Source: Streptomyces sp. SID8352 (GTDB lineage Bacteria > Actinomycetota > Actinomycetes > Streptomycetales > Streptomycetaceae). From it: 64,000 bases of DNA. The notes beneath the pieces are model-generated. The model did not search any database, had not been told where the DNA came from, and saw nothing but the letters and a program-made list of their open reading frames with translations. Both the position numbers and the translations under genes were made by a program. The DNA is taken from assembly GCF_009862265.1 (NCBI RefSeq), contig NZ_WWGX01000088.1, positions 37,591 through 101,590 of the forward strand, written 5' to 3'. This document shows positions 34,011 through 42,243 of the stretch, piece by piece; the first letter of the stretch is position 1, and the number at the start of each line of letters is the position of its first letter.

Positions 34011-34244
34011 CGTGGTCCTGCCGACCTCCTCGATGTCCAGGGTGCGGATGCACTTCTGCACGCTCGTGGCCCGTTCCCACGGCGGGACGGCCTCCCCGGT
34101 GAAGTAGGGCTTGAAGGGGACCATGCCGGCGTTGACGAACAGCAGCGTCGGGTCCGGGGTGGGCAGCGGCGCGCTCGGGACGACGGTGTGGCCGCGGGCG
34201 GCGAAGTGATCGAGGAAGCGCTGTCGGATGTCGGCGGTACGCAA
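34011..34244 (-). pseudogene. alaS: Alanyl-tRNA synthetase N-terminal fragment
   Basis: 78 codons match the very N-terminus of bacterial AlaRS: IRQRFLDHFAARGHTVVPSA, DPTLLFVNAGMVPFKPYFTG, ATSVQKCIRTLDIEEVGRTT. After this, instead of the expected RHGTFFQMNGNF, the frame reads VRIIRRRLSRA and ends at a stop at 33924-33926. The codon where Met is expected is TTG at 34244. More than 90% of the usual ~890-aa enzyme is absent, so it is a remnant. It differs in detail from the usual housekeeping Streptomyces AlaRS, so it may come from a second alaS-type gene. Confidence 0.8.
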
Positions 34245-34264
34245 GACGGGCTGCTCCGGATCGG

Positions 34265-34837
34265 TCAGAGGGGAAGGTGAACGGCTGCGCGGGCCGGGTG
34301 TCGTGGACCGAGGAACACGGCGTGCCCGGCTCCTTCGGGGGCGGGGTGGGTGGCCTGGCTCCAGCCGAGGCGGCGGTAGAAGGCCACGGCTCCGACGGCA
34401 TGGACGGGGGTCATCAGCCAGCACCTCCCGTCCGGGGCGTCGGCGGTGACGGCCTTCAGCAGCGCGGAACCGCAGCCCCGCCACCGGGCGGGAGCGGCGA
34501 CGGCCATTTCGTCGATCTCCCGAGCACCGCTCAACCAGGCCCGAGTCCGCTCCGGGCCGAGAGCGGCGGCGGCCTCCGGGTGGCAGCGGTCGACCGGGAA
34601 GGGTGTGGGTGTGGTCCAGCCGGTCGCGAATCCGACGACCTCGCCCTCGTCGAAGGCGAGGGCGGCAAAGAAGCCGGGGCGCGCCACGTCACCCGACAAG
34701 CGCGCGATGAAGCTCGCCGCGGAACTGTCTCCACGCCAAGCGGAAGCGGTGAACACCTCCGCGTACAGGTCCGCCACCTCGACCCCGCGCCGGAGCAGCT
34801 CAGCGCCGGGTACCCGGCGGACCGCGGGCGTCCTCAT
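34265..34837 (-). CDS. GNAT family N-acetyltransferase
   Basis: A 190-aa acetyltransferase. The acyl-CoA pyrophosphate loop is AAPARWRGCGSALLKAVTA; the C-terminal AVGAVAFYRRLGWSQATH is typical GNAT text. The ATG at 34837 overlaps the stop of the TsaD-like gene by 4 bp, so both are co-translated. In bacteria tsaD is often next to the GNAT gene rimI, but this protein does not look like RimI; the similarity of arrangement may be chance. Confidence 0.8.
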   Translation of the reverse strand: MRTPAVRRVPGAELLRRGVEVADLYAEVFTASAWRGDSSAASFIARLSGDVARPGFFAALAFDEGEVVGFATGWTTPTPFPVDRCHPEAAAALGPERTRAWLSGAREIDEMAVAAPARWRGCGSALLKAVTADAPDGRCWLMTPVHAVGAVAFYRRLGWSQATHPAPEGAGHAVFLGPRHPARAAVHLPL

Positions 34838-35640
34838 GCGGCAGCCATCGCCGGGCGCGCGGCGGGACGCAGGGCCGCGTACCCCAGAGGCGCGGACGGG
34901 CCGGCCGACAGGTCCGGCTGCGCCGGGGCGGAGCCGGAACGGACAGGAAGGTCACCGACGGCGGCGACCATCGCCCCGCCGTCGGTGCACAACGTCATCG
35001 GCGGCACCCGCAGCTCGACGCCGGCGGCCGCGCACCGCTTGTCTGCCAGGACCCGTACACGGGAGTTCGCCGCCACACCGCCGACCGCGACCGGCGTGCG
35101 GACCTCGTACTGCCGGCGGGCGGACGGCACCTTGCGGGTCAGCGCGTCCGCGACGGCTCCTCGGAGCGATGCGGCGCCGTCGGACACGGGGAGTTCCTCT
35201 TCGTTCCGGCGGTGCTGCTCGGCCCGGCGGGCGGCGGCCGTTTTCGGGCCGGGGGAGGAGAAGCCGTAGGGGTGTTCCTCCGAGCCCGGGAGCGGTCGAG
35301 GTAAGGCAAGGGCGCGGAGGCTGCCCCCGCGGGGTGCGCGGGCGATGACCGGCCCGCGAGGGCAGGGCGGTCCGAAGACGCGGGTGACCTTGTCGAGGCA
35401 CTCACCGGCGTCGTCGACCGTGTCGCCCAGGTGCGGGATCGGAACCCGCACGAGGTCGCGTACGAGGAGCAGCGAGGTGTGTCCGCCGGACACGACCAGC
35501 ACCGTGCGCGGGTCGGGCAGCGGCCCGTGCTCCAGGGGGGCCACCACGTGTGCCGGCAGTGGCAGCCGGCCGCCGGACACGACCCCCGCCCCGGTCCCGT
35601 CGCAGGACGACTCGATACCCAGCACCACGGGAGAGCCCAC
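34834..35640 (-). CDS. TsaD/Kae1 paralogue with internal deletion
   Basis: A 268-aa relative of the tRNA t6A threonylcarbamoyltransferase TsaD (normally ~340-370 aa). Retained: VLGIESSCDGTGAGVV, VLVVSGGHTSLLL, AVGGVAANSRVRVLADKRC and MTLCTDGGAMVAA. Roughly 80-90 residues are missing between the first strand and SGGH. That is where TsaD carries its metal-binding HxxxH; only one candidate His (His31) remains and Pro occupies the first ligand position. IESSCDG replaces the normal SCDET, and PKTAAARR the usual GLKTAV. It is probably inactive. GTG at 35640 has AGAGG upstream. A Nur-like palindrome lies 29 bp upstream. Confidence 0.72.
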   Translation of the reverse strand: MGSPVVLGIESSCDGTGAGVVSGGRLPLPAHVVAPLEHGPLPDPRTVLVVSGGHTSLLLVRDLVRVPIPHLGDTVDDAGECLDKVTRVFGPPCPRGPVIARAPRGGSLRALALPRPLPGSEEHPYGFSSPGPKTAAARRAEQHRRNEEELPVSDGAASLRGAVADALTRKVPSARRQYEVRTPVAVGGVAANSRVRVLADKRCAAAGVELRVPPMTLCTDGGAMVAAVGDLPVRSGSAPAQPDLSAGPSAPLGYAALRPAARPAMAAA

Positions 35641-35668
35641 GGCAACCTCTTTCGCACATGAGAAGCAA

Positions 35669-35685
35669 TTGCAACCAGTGTGCAA
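35669..35685. promoter_or_regulatory. Nur-like (Fur family) palindrome upstream of the TsaD paralogue
   Basis: TTGCAA-CCAGT-GTGCAA matches the Streptomyces nickel regulator Nur consensus tTGCaa-N5-ttGCAa at all but one position. Flanking bases extend the dyad (ATTGCA...TGCAAT). It sits 29-45 bp upstream of the GTG at 35640, in an unusually AT-rich stretch. Confidence 0.45.
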
Positions 35686-35689
35686 TAAG

Positions 35690-36009
35690 GTACGCGTCCG
35701 AAGGGCGCCCGGGGGAGGGGCGGCCTCCCGCCCGTGCTCGTGGTCAACCCACCCGTGATCTGGCGACACCCGTGCCGGGTGCGCGCCGCGTGGCGCGCTC
35801 CTTCCCCGAGGCGACCCCGTACACGATGGACGTCGTGGGCCACTGGCTCCACCGCAGGGGTGGAACAGAAGAGGCGCTGCGGGGCATCGACGCCCACCTC
35901 ACCCGACCGCGGGGCCGAGCCGACGGGAGTGCGGCGGTGCGGTGGTCCGCCCGGGGCGCGGGCCCCGTCCCACCTGTTCCTGACCCCCTCGGCCCCGGTC
36001 TTCGGCGCG
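35690..36009. other. Intergenic region between the TsaD paralogue and the siderophore operon
   Basis: About 320 bp. A plus-strand frame reads FPEATPYTMDVVGHWLHRRG then TEEALRGIDAHL, which looks like natural protein but has no start nearby, is not recognised and is probably a remnant. No clear terminator for the siderophore operon was identified by eye. Confidence 0.35.
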
Positions 36010-37590
36010 TCATGAACGGGGTGTACGCCCGGGAAGGGTGATGACGTCCGTGGCGTCCCAGATTTCGGTACGGCGATGGGTGACCGCGATGATCGTGCCG
36101 GGCAGTTGCCGCAGCGTGTGCACGACGCGTTGTTCTGTCACCGCGTCGAGCGCCGCTGTCGCCTCGTCGAGGATGAGGATCGGCGCGTTCTTCAGGAGGG
36201 CACGGGCAAGGGCGACGCGTTGGCGTTCCCCACCGGAGAGCGCGCTTCCGTGGTGTCCGACATCCTGGTGGATGCCGTGCGCGGACCGGGCGACGACGGT
36301 GTCGAGATGTGCCTTCCGGGCGGCTTCGAGGACGTCGTCGTCGGTGGCCGCGGGGTTGCCGAGCCGGATGTTCTCCGCGAGGGTGCCGTCGAACACGACC
36401 GGTTCCTGAGGCACATAAGCGATGTGCGCGGCGAGGTCTTCGTGGCGCAGGTCCGTCAGGGCGGCTCCGCCCAGTGTCACGTGCCCCTCTTCGGGGTCGT
36501 CGAAGCGCATGAGCATGTTGAGCAGGGTGCTCTTGCCGCTTCCTGTCGGACCGGTGATGAGCACCCGTGCTCCTTCGGGAACGACGGCAGAGAGGCCGTG
36601 GAGCACGGGCGGGTACGAGATGTTCGCGAGTTCCAGTTCGTGGCCGTTCCGCGGGGCGCTCCGCGATGGTTCCGGGAGAGCGGGCGGGGCGGCCACGGTG
36701 CGGTACTGCCGGACCGTGGTGCGCAGGTCGTTCACTGTGAGGCCGGTGAGCGCGAGTGCGTCCAGCGGCGCCGCGGCCCGTCCGGTCAGGATCACGAGTG
36801 CGAGCGCCGCTGCGGGATCGTCGATTCCCGTGACCGCGAGGAGCACGACGATGCCGGCGAGCGGAAGGGCGCCGGCGAGGCCGGAGACGAGGGTCGCCGG
36901 CGCGGAGGCGTTGGTCGTGCGGGCGAGTGCGGCCTCCTGGGCCTGCCAGGTCGCCGTGAGGCGCGCGACGGCTCGGTCGGGGCCCGCGGCCGTCCGCAGC
37001 AGTTCGAGATGATCGACGAACTCCAGTGACGCCGCGGCGGCAGCCTGCTCGGCGTCGCCGCGGCCGGCGTCCGCGCGGGCCAGGGCCCGCTGGGCGGCGC
37101 TCTGCGCGAGGAACGCGACCGCCAGGAGCACACCCACGAACAGCATCGCGGACGGCCCGCCGACGATCCCGACGCCGACGAGCAGCAGCAAGGGGAGCAG
37201 TGGCGCGAGGACGAACGTCTGCAACTGATGGGCGGGCACGCTCATCAGCGTCGGGATCGCACGTCCGGCGACGGTCCCGATCAGTGCGCGGTTGGCCTCT
37301 GTGAACCAGGACAGCTTGGCTCGCGCGAAGGCGGTACCGAGGGCGTCGTAGAGGTCGCCCGCGAGCCGAGCCCCGGTGAGATATCCGCCGCGTGAGACCA
37401 GCACGGTGATCGCGACGGCTGCGCCCGCTGCGCCGAGCACCGGTCCGGGCGGCCGTCCGTTCGCGATCGCCCGTGCGAGTGCCGTGTACGCGGCCGCTTC
37501 TGCGACGGCGACGAGCACCCATCCGAAGGAGATCAGGAGCAGTCGGCGCTTCGCCGTGGAAGGAAGCGCCTGGGGCGCGGGCGTGGTCAT
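36010..37590 (-). CDS. ABC exporter-fold half-transporter (CydC/IrtB-like)
   Basis: A 526-aa protein with an N-terminal ABC type-1 membrane domain (about six helices, residues 15-290) and a C-terminal ATPase: Walker A ITGPTGSGKSTLLNML, signature ALSGGERQRVALARALL, Walker B ILILDEATAALD, switch His in VTHRR. The ATG overlaps the upstream half-transporter by 4 bp, so the two should form a heterodimer. In a siderophore uptake operon, exporter-fold pairs of this kind (IrtAB and relatives) import ferric siderophores; export of a processed siderophore is the alternative. It is the last gene of the operon. Confidence 0.87.
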   Translation of the reverse strand: MTTPAPQALPSTAKRRLLLISFGWVLVAVAEAAAYTALARAIANGRPPGPVLGAAGAAVAITVLVSRGGYLTGARLAGDLYDALGTAFARAKLSWFTEANRALIGTVAGRAIPTLMSVPAHQLQTFVLAPLLPLLLLVGVGIVGGPSAMLFVGVLLAVAFLAQSAAQRALARADAGRGDAEQAAAAASLEFVDHLELLRTAAGPDRAVARLTATWQAQEAALARTTNASAPATLVSGLAGALPLAGIVVLLAVTGIDDPAAALALVILTGRAAAPLDALALTGLTVNDLRTTVRQYRTVAAPPALPEPSRSAPRNGHELELANISYPPVLHGLSAVVPEGARVLITGPTGSGKSTLLNMLMRFDDPEEGHVTLGGAALTDLRHEDLAAHIAYVPQEPVVFDGTLAENIRLGNPAATDDDVLEAARKAHLDTVVARSAHGIHQDVGHHGSALSGGERQRVALARALLKNAPILILDEATAALDAVTEQRVVHTLRQLPGTIIAVTHRRTEIWDATDVITLPGRTPRS

Positions 37591-39212
37591 CGTATGGCTC
37601 CGGTCGTCGTGAGGCGCCCGTCGGCGAGCGTGAGCTGTGCATCCGCGGTCGCGGCGAGCTGAAGGTCGTGGGTGACGATGATCAGCGTCCTTCCCGAGTC
37701 GGCGAGAAGACGCAGTTCCGCCATGAACCGGGCGGCCGTGTGCTCGTCGAGTGCGCTGGTCGGTTCGTCCAGGAGGATCACGGGCGCGTCGGTGAGGAAG
37801 ACCCGCGCCAGTCCGACGCGCTGTCTCTCTCCACCGGAGAGGTTCGTCGTCTCCGTCTCGGGCGGAATGCCGAGCTGGGCCCGCCGCAGTCCCTCGGCCA
37901 GGTCCCGGTCGTCGTGGTCCGGGGCGGAGAGGCGGAGGGTGTCGCGCACCGCTCCGGGCAGCACGTCGCCGCCTTGCGGGACGAGGAGAACCGGTCCGGA
38001 TGACGCGTGGGCACGTGACCGCGCGGCCGGAGCCGGCGGGAAGACGATGTCCCCCGCCGTGGCTGATTCGAGTCCGGCGATGACACGGAGGAGCGTCGTC
38101 TTGCCGCTTCCGCTCGGTCCGGTGACGACGGTGATCGTCGACGGCTTGAACGCATGCGTCACCTCGTGGACGAGGACGCGTTCCGCGCTCCCGACCGTGA
38201 GGCCGGCCAGGGCCATTCCCGTGGCGTTCTCCCCCTGGCCGGCCCGATGCGAGGAGAGCGTGACGAGGGGCTCCTGGAACACCTCGGCGATGCGGTCCGC
38301 AGCGGCGCGGCCCGCGCGGACGTAGTCGAGCCCGTGGCCGAGACGCAGCGCCGGGGTGACGACGGCCAGACCGAACAGCAGCATCGCGGCGAGCGTTCCG
38401 GCATCCTGTGCGTGGCCGACGGCGTAGGCGATCGCGTAGGTCGCGGCCGCTTGGAGCAATGCTCCCGCGACGGCGGCGAGCGTCGCGACCCGTCCCACCC
38501 AACGGACCATTCCCGTGGTGAAGCGGCGGGTTGCCGCCGCGTAGCGGGCCGCGGCCCCGGTCTGGGCCCCGTAGGCGCGGCAGACGAGGATTCCGCGGGC
38601 GTAGTCGTCGACCGCGGTGACGACGTCGCTCATCACCCGGGCGCTCTCGGCTCCGTGACGTGCGGAGGTCCGTGGAACGACGAGCAGGTAGTAGCAGGCG
38701 GCGAGCAACCCCGGGACGAGGGCGAGCAGCGCGCTGGGCCCCGCGACGGCGAGGAGGACGAGCACACTTGCCACGGGCACGACCGCGAGCGTCGTGCTCT
38801 CGGCCGGCAGGTGCGCGACCGCGTGGTGCAGCGCCGCGATGTCGTCGGAGACGAGGCGGCGCAACGCGTCACCGCCTCGCCCGGCCAGAGCACTCATCGG
38901 CATCCGGGCCAGGTGTCCCGCCACTTCGCGCCGCACACGTTCCGCGAAACGTGCTTCGCCGCGGTGAGCCGTCCACGAGGAAACGGCCGAGAGCAGGCCG
39001 CTGGTGATCCATGCCGCACAGGCCCACACGGCATACGCGGGCGTCGGGTCCGTGAGGAGCCGCGTCGTGGACCAGAGCGCGCCGAGACCGCAGAGCCCGG
39101 CCACTGCCGCGGTGAACGAGGCGACGCCGAGCAGCGGGAGGCTGGGGAGCAGTGCTCGCGCGAGTGGCGAACGGCCGACCGACGGCGAGTGGGATGCGTG
39201 TTCAGGTGTCAT
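37587..39212 (-). CDS. ABC exporter-fold half-transporter (CydD/IrtA-like)
   Basis: A 541-aa partner of the following gene. The membrane domain has helices from about residue 20 to 300. The ATPase has Walker A VTGPSGSGKTTLLRVI, signature NLSGGERQRVGLARVF, Walker B VILLDEPTSALDEH and VTHDLQ. Unlike mycobacterial IrtA there is no fused siderophore-interacting domain; that function is supplied by a separate protein encoded at 43439. The start overlaps the preceding ATPase gene by 11 bp. Confidence 0.87.
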   Translation of the reverse strand: MTPEHASHSPSVGRSPLARALLPSLPLLGVASFTAAVAGLCGLGALWSTTRLLTDPTPAYAVWACAAWITSGLLSAVSSWTAHRGEARFAERVRREVAGHLARMPMSALAGRGGDALRRLVSDDIAALHHAVAHLPAESTTLAVVPVASVLVLLAVAGPSALLALVPGLLAACYYLLVVPRTSARHGAESARVMSDVVTAVDDYARGILVCRAYGAQTGAAARYAAATRRFTTGMVRWVGRVATLAAVAGALLQAAATYAIAYAVGHAQDAGTLAAMLLFGLAVVTPALRLGHGLDYVRAGRAAADRIAEVFQEPLVTLSSHRAGQGENATGMALAGLTVGSAERVLVHEVTHAFKPSTITVVTGPSGSGKTTLLRVIAGLESATAGDIVFPPAPAARSRAHASSGPVLLVPQGGDVLPGAVRDTLRLSAPDHDDRDLAEGLRRAQLGIPPETETTNLSGGERQRVGLARVFLTDAPVILLDEPTSALDEHTAARFMAELRLLADSGRTLIIVTHDLQLAATADAQLTLADGRLTTTGAIR

Positions 39213-40056
39213 CGACGTTCTCCTGCCGGGGAGTGCGGTCGCGCCCGATCGGAACGACCTGGGGTGTGCCGGCGACGGGATCGGCGACGACGAGGCACCG
39301 CAGCCCGAAGACGTCCTCGACCAGGTCCGCGGTGACGACCTGGGCGGGCGGGCCCTCGGCGACGACGGCGCCGTCCTTCATGGCGATCATGTGCGTCGCG
39401 TACCGCGCCGCCTGGTTGAGGTCGTGGAGCACCGCGACGAGGGTCCGGCCGGCCACGTGCAGGTCGGTGAAGAGTTCGAGCAGTTCGATCTGATGGGTCA
39501 GGTCGAGGAAGGTCGTCGGCTCGTCGAGGAGGAGGATGTCCGTCTGCTGGGCGAGCGCCATCGCCACCCAGACCCGTTGGCGTTGCCCGCCCGAGAGTTC
39601 GTCGACCGGGCGCGCGGACAGATCCGCGATGCCGGTCGCGGCCATCGCGTCCGCGACGATCCGCTCGTCCGCGACGGTCCATTGACGGATGAGCCTCTGG
39701 TACGGGTGGCGTCCGCGGGCGACGAGGTCGGCGACGCGGATGCCGTCGGGGGCGAGTGAGGACTGCGGGAGGAGCCCGAGCCGCCGCGCGACCTCTTTGG
39801 CCTTGTAGGCGTGGATGTCCCGGCCGTCGAGAACGATCCGCCCGTTCGCGGGCCGCAGGAGCCGCGAGAGTCCGCGCAGCAGCGTGGACTTCCCGCACGC
39901 GTTCGGGCCGACGACGACAGTGAACGATCCGTCGGGGATCGCGACGGACAGCCGGGTGTTGACGGGGCGTTCGTCGTACCCGATCGTCGCGTTCTCGGCG
40001 CGGAGCCGAGAACGGTTCGACGCGTGCACGGGCGCCTCGGTGTCGGAATGGGTCAT
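39202..40056 (-). CDS. Ferric siderophore importer ATPase (FepC/FecE-like)
   Basis: The 284-aa ATP-binding subunit of a type II (BtuCD-like) importer. Walker A VVGPNACGKSTLLRGL, with ACGKS typical of the FepC group; Q-loop LLPQSSLAPDGIRV; signature ELSGGQRQRVWVAMAL; Walker B ILLLDEPTTFLDL; LHDLNQAARYATH with switch His. VARGRHPYQ is a hallmark of iron-siderophore ATPases. It overlaps the permease gene upstream by 4 bp. Confidence 0.93.
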   Translation of the reverse strand: MTHSDTEAPVHASNRSRLRAENATIGYDERPVNTRLSVAIPDGSFTVVVGPNACGKSTLLRGLSRLLRPANGRIVLDGRDIHAYKAKEVARRLGLLPQSSLAPDGIRVADLVARGRHPYQRLIRQWTVADERIVADAMAATGIADLSARPVDELSGGQRQRVWVAMALAQQTDILLLDEPTTFLDLTHQIELLELFTDLHVAGRTLVAVLHDLNQAARYATHMIAMKDGAVVAEGPPAQVVTADLVEDVFGLRCLVVADPVAGTPQVVPIGRDRTPRQENVDDT

Positions 40057-41132
40057 GTGTTCCGTCTCGTTTCGCGGATCAGCAGCCGGATCAGGTAGAG
40101 GCCGCCCAGGCAAACGGTGATCAGGCCGACGGGCACGGAGCGGTACGCCTGCGCGATCGCCAGCGACGACGCGTGGGCGAGGGCGAGGAGGGCGGCCCCC
40201 ATGAAGGCGGATGAGGCGACCGTCACCCCCGGCGTGCGGGTCAGGCGGCGTGCGAGCTGCGGCGCGGAGAGCGCGACGAATCCGATCGGTCCGGCCGCGG
40301 CGGTGACCAGTGCGGTCGTGGCGACGCCCGTGATCAGGAGCACCGGGCGGGCGCGGGCGGCGCTGACCCCTTGTGCGAGGGCTGCGTCGTCGCCCAGCTC
40401 CAACTGCCGCAGCACCGGGGCGAAGACGGTGACGCAGCCCAGGACGAGCGCCCCGCCGATCAGGGAGGGGACGAGCGCGGCCCATCCCACGCGGCTCAGT
40501 GAGCCCGCTCCCCAGAAGCCGATGCTCATGGCGTCGTTGATGTCGGCGCGGGTGATGAGGTAGGAGTTGACCGATCCGAGCATGGCCGAGACGGCGATGC
40601 CGACGATGATCAGCCGGAACCCCTGCACGCCTCGCCGGTACGCGAGCAGGTAGACCGGGCCCGCGGTGAGGAGACCTCCCGCGATCGCCGCCGCGGCCAC
40701 CGACCAGTGGCGGTGGGAGCCGAGGAGCAGGACCGTGATGACGACGCCCGTATAGGAGCCGGCATCGAAGCCGATCACGTCCGGTGACCCGAGGGGGTTG
40801 CGGGTCAGGGACTGGAAGACCGCCCCGCCGACGCCCAGCAGCGCGCCGAACAGGACGGCGCCGATCGCCATCGGCAGACGCCATTCGATCACGATCAGCC
40901 GGTGGAAGTCGTCGCCCTGCCCCGCGAGCGCCCGCACGACCTGGAGGGGGCTGAGCGGATAGTCGCCGAAGCCGAGGGACAGCACCGCGACGCCGATGGC
41001 GACCGCCGCGAGGACCGCGTTGACCACAAGCATTCGGAGGCTGAAGCGCGTCGCGACAAGGTCGCCGATGCGGACGGTGACATGCCGGTAGCCGAAATCG
41101 ATCGGTTTCGGCCGGGATGCGGAGCGGTTCAC
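40053..41132 (-). CDS. Ferric siderophore permease (FepG-like, FecCD family)
   Basis: A 359-aa FecCD permease with about ten membrane helices. Typical text: WRLPMAIGAVLFGALLGVGG, VFQSLTRNPLGSPDVIGFDA, GFWGAGSLSR and the cytoplasmic coupling segment GPIGFVALSAPQLARRLTR. The start is GTG at 41132, overlapping the stop of the partner permease (GTGA). It forms a heterodimer with the FepD-like subunit. Confidence 0.93.
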   Translation of the reverse strand: MNRSASRPKPIDFGYRHVTVRIGDLVATRFSLRMLVVNAVLAAVAIGVAVLSLGFGDYPLSPLQVVRALAGQGDDFHRLIVIEWRLPMAIGAVLFGALLGVGGAVFQSLTRNPLGSPDVIGFDAGSYTGVVITVLLLGSHRHWSVAAAAIAGGLLTAGPVYLLAYRRGVQGFRLIIVGIAVSAMLGSVNSYLITRADINDAMSIGFWGAGSLSRVGWAALVPSLIGGALVLGCVTVFAPVLRQLELGDDAALAQGVSAARARPVLLITGVATTALVTAAAGPIGFVALSAPQLARRLTRTPGVTVASSAFMGAALLALAHASSLAIAQAYRSVPVGLITVCLGGLYLIRLLIRETRRNT

Positions 41133-42181
41133 AGTCCGGCCGCCTTCCTGCGGCGCACGAGTGCGATGAGTACGGGGGCGCCGATCACGGCCGTCAGCAC
41201 GCCTGCTTCGATCTCCCCGGGACGGGCGACGAGACGGCCGATCACATCGGCGCCGAGGACGAGGATCGGCGAGGCCAGGGCGGTGCAGGCGATGATCCAC
41301 CGCTGATCCGGTCCGGTGAACCAGCGCACGACGTGCGGGACCATCATCCCGACGAACGCGATTCCTCCGGTGAGCGCCGTGGCCCCACCCGCGAGCAGCG
41401 TGACTGCGGCGATCCCGGCGACGCGCGTGCGGATGACGCTCGCACCGAGCGATGCGGCCCGGTCGTCGCCCAGAGCGACGGCGTTCAACGCTCCGCCCAG
41501 GCAGAACGCGATCACCAGCCCGACGGCGATGAACGGAAGCACGGAGAGCGCGTCGGGGATCGAGGTGCGGGCGATCGATCCGAGACCCCAGTTCTTGAAG
41601 GCCCGGAAGGTCTCTTCGTCCATGAGCATCAGGAGCGTCGAGAACGCCGTGAGCACCGCGGCCAGGGCCACACCGGCGAGCACGAGTGTGACCGGTGAGG
41701 CGGAACCCCGCCCGCAGGAGCCGATGGCGTACACGAGGGCCGTCGCGACGACCGCGCCGAGGAAGGAGAACCACACGTACCCGGTGATGCCCGACACCCC
41801 GAACAGGCCCACTCCGATCGTGATCGCGAACCCCGCCCCCGCGTTCACGCCCAGGATTCCCGGGTCGGCGAGCGGGTTCCGGGTGATCGCCTGGACCAGT
41901 GCTCCCGCAACCCCGAAAGCGACGCCCGAGAGGATGCCGACGAAGGTGCGAGGCACCCGCAGCGTCCACACGATCGAGGCCGCCTCGGACCCGTCGGGAT
42001 GGAACACGTTCTGCCATACGTCCCGGAGCGGGACCGGATTCGCTCCGAAGCTCACGCTCAGCGCCAGCACGCAGGCGAGCACGAACGTCAGCACCACCAG
42101 TCCGAGCGTCCGCCGTGCTCGCGGGACCTGCTCCGTGCGTCTCTCCTCCGGCGGGCGAGGCCGCGACGCGTCCGTGGTCAT
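41129..42181 (-). CDS. Ferric siderophore permease (FepD-like, FecCD family)
   Basis: A 350-aa FecCD permease. Signatures: LRVPRTFVGILSGVAFGVAG, LVQAITRNPLADPGILGVNA, FKNWGLGSIAR and GGIAFVGMMVPHVVRWFTG, the coupling helix. Nine to ten membrane helices are predicted. The 62-bp gap to the receptor gene upstream holds a strong hairpin. Confidence 0.94.
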   Translation of the reverse strand: MTTDASRPRPPEERRTEQVPRARRTLGLVVLTFVLACVLALSVSFGANPVPLRDVWQNVFHPDGSEAASIVWTLRVPRTFVGILSGVAFGVAGALVQAITRNPLADPGILGVNAGAGFAITIGVGLFGVSGITGYVWFSFLGAVVATALVYAIGSCGRGSASPVTLVLAGVALAAVLTAFSTLLMLMDEETFRAFKNWGLGSIARTSIPDALSVLPFIAVGLVIAFCLGGALNAVALGDDRAASLGASVIRTRVAGIAAVTLLAGGATALTGGIAFVGMMVPHVVRWFTGPDQRWIIACTALASPILVLGADVIGRLVARPGEIEAGVLTAVIGAPVLIALVRRRKAAGL

Positions 42182-42198
42182 GGTTCTCCTCGGTCGGG

Positions 42199-42236
42199 CG
42201 TGTGCGGGGCGCGGCCGTGCTCACGCCCCGCACACG
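42199..42236. promoter_or_regulatory. 13-bp stem-loop between receptor and permease genes
   Basis: CGTGTGCGGGGCG and CGCCCCGCACACG are perfect 13-bp arms around a 12-nt loop. It is the only substantial gap in the downstream half of the operon. It probably lowers read-through or protects the receptor mRNA 3' end, giving more receptor than permease. Confidence 0.6.
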
Positions 42237-42243
42237 TGGGGGG

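Noticed and set aside
34265..35640. A functional tsaD-rimI operon
   Set aside because: The TsaD copy is internally deleted and the GNAT protein does not resemble RimI; the intact t6A genes must lie elsewhere.
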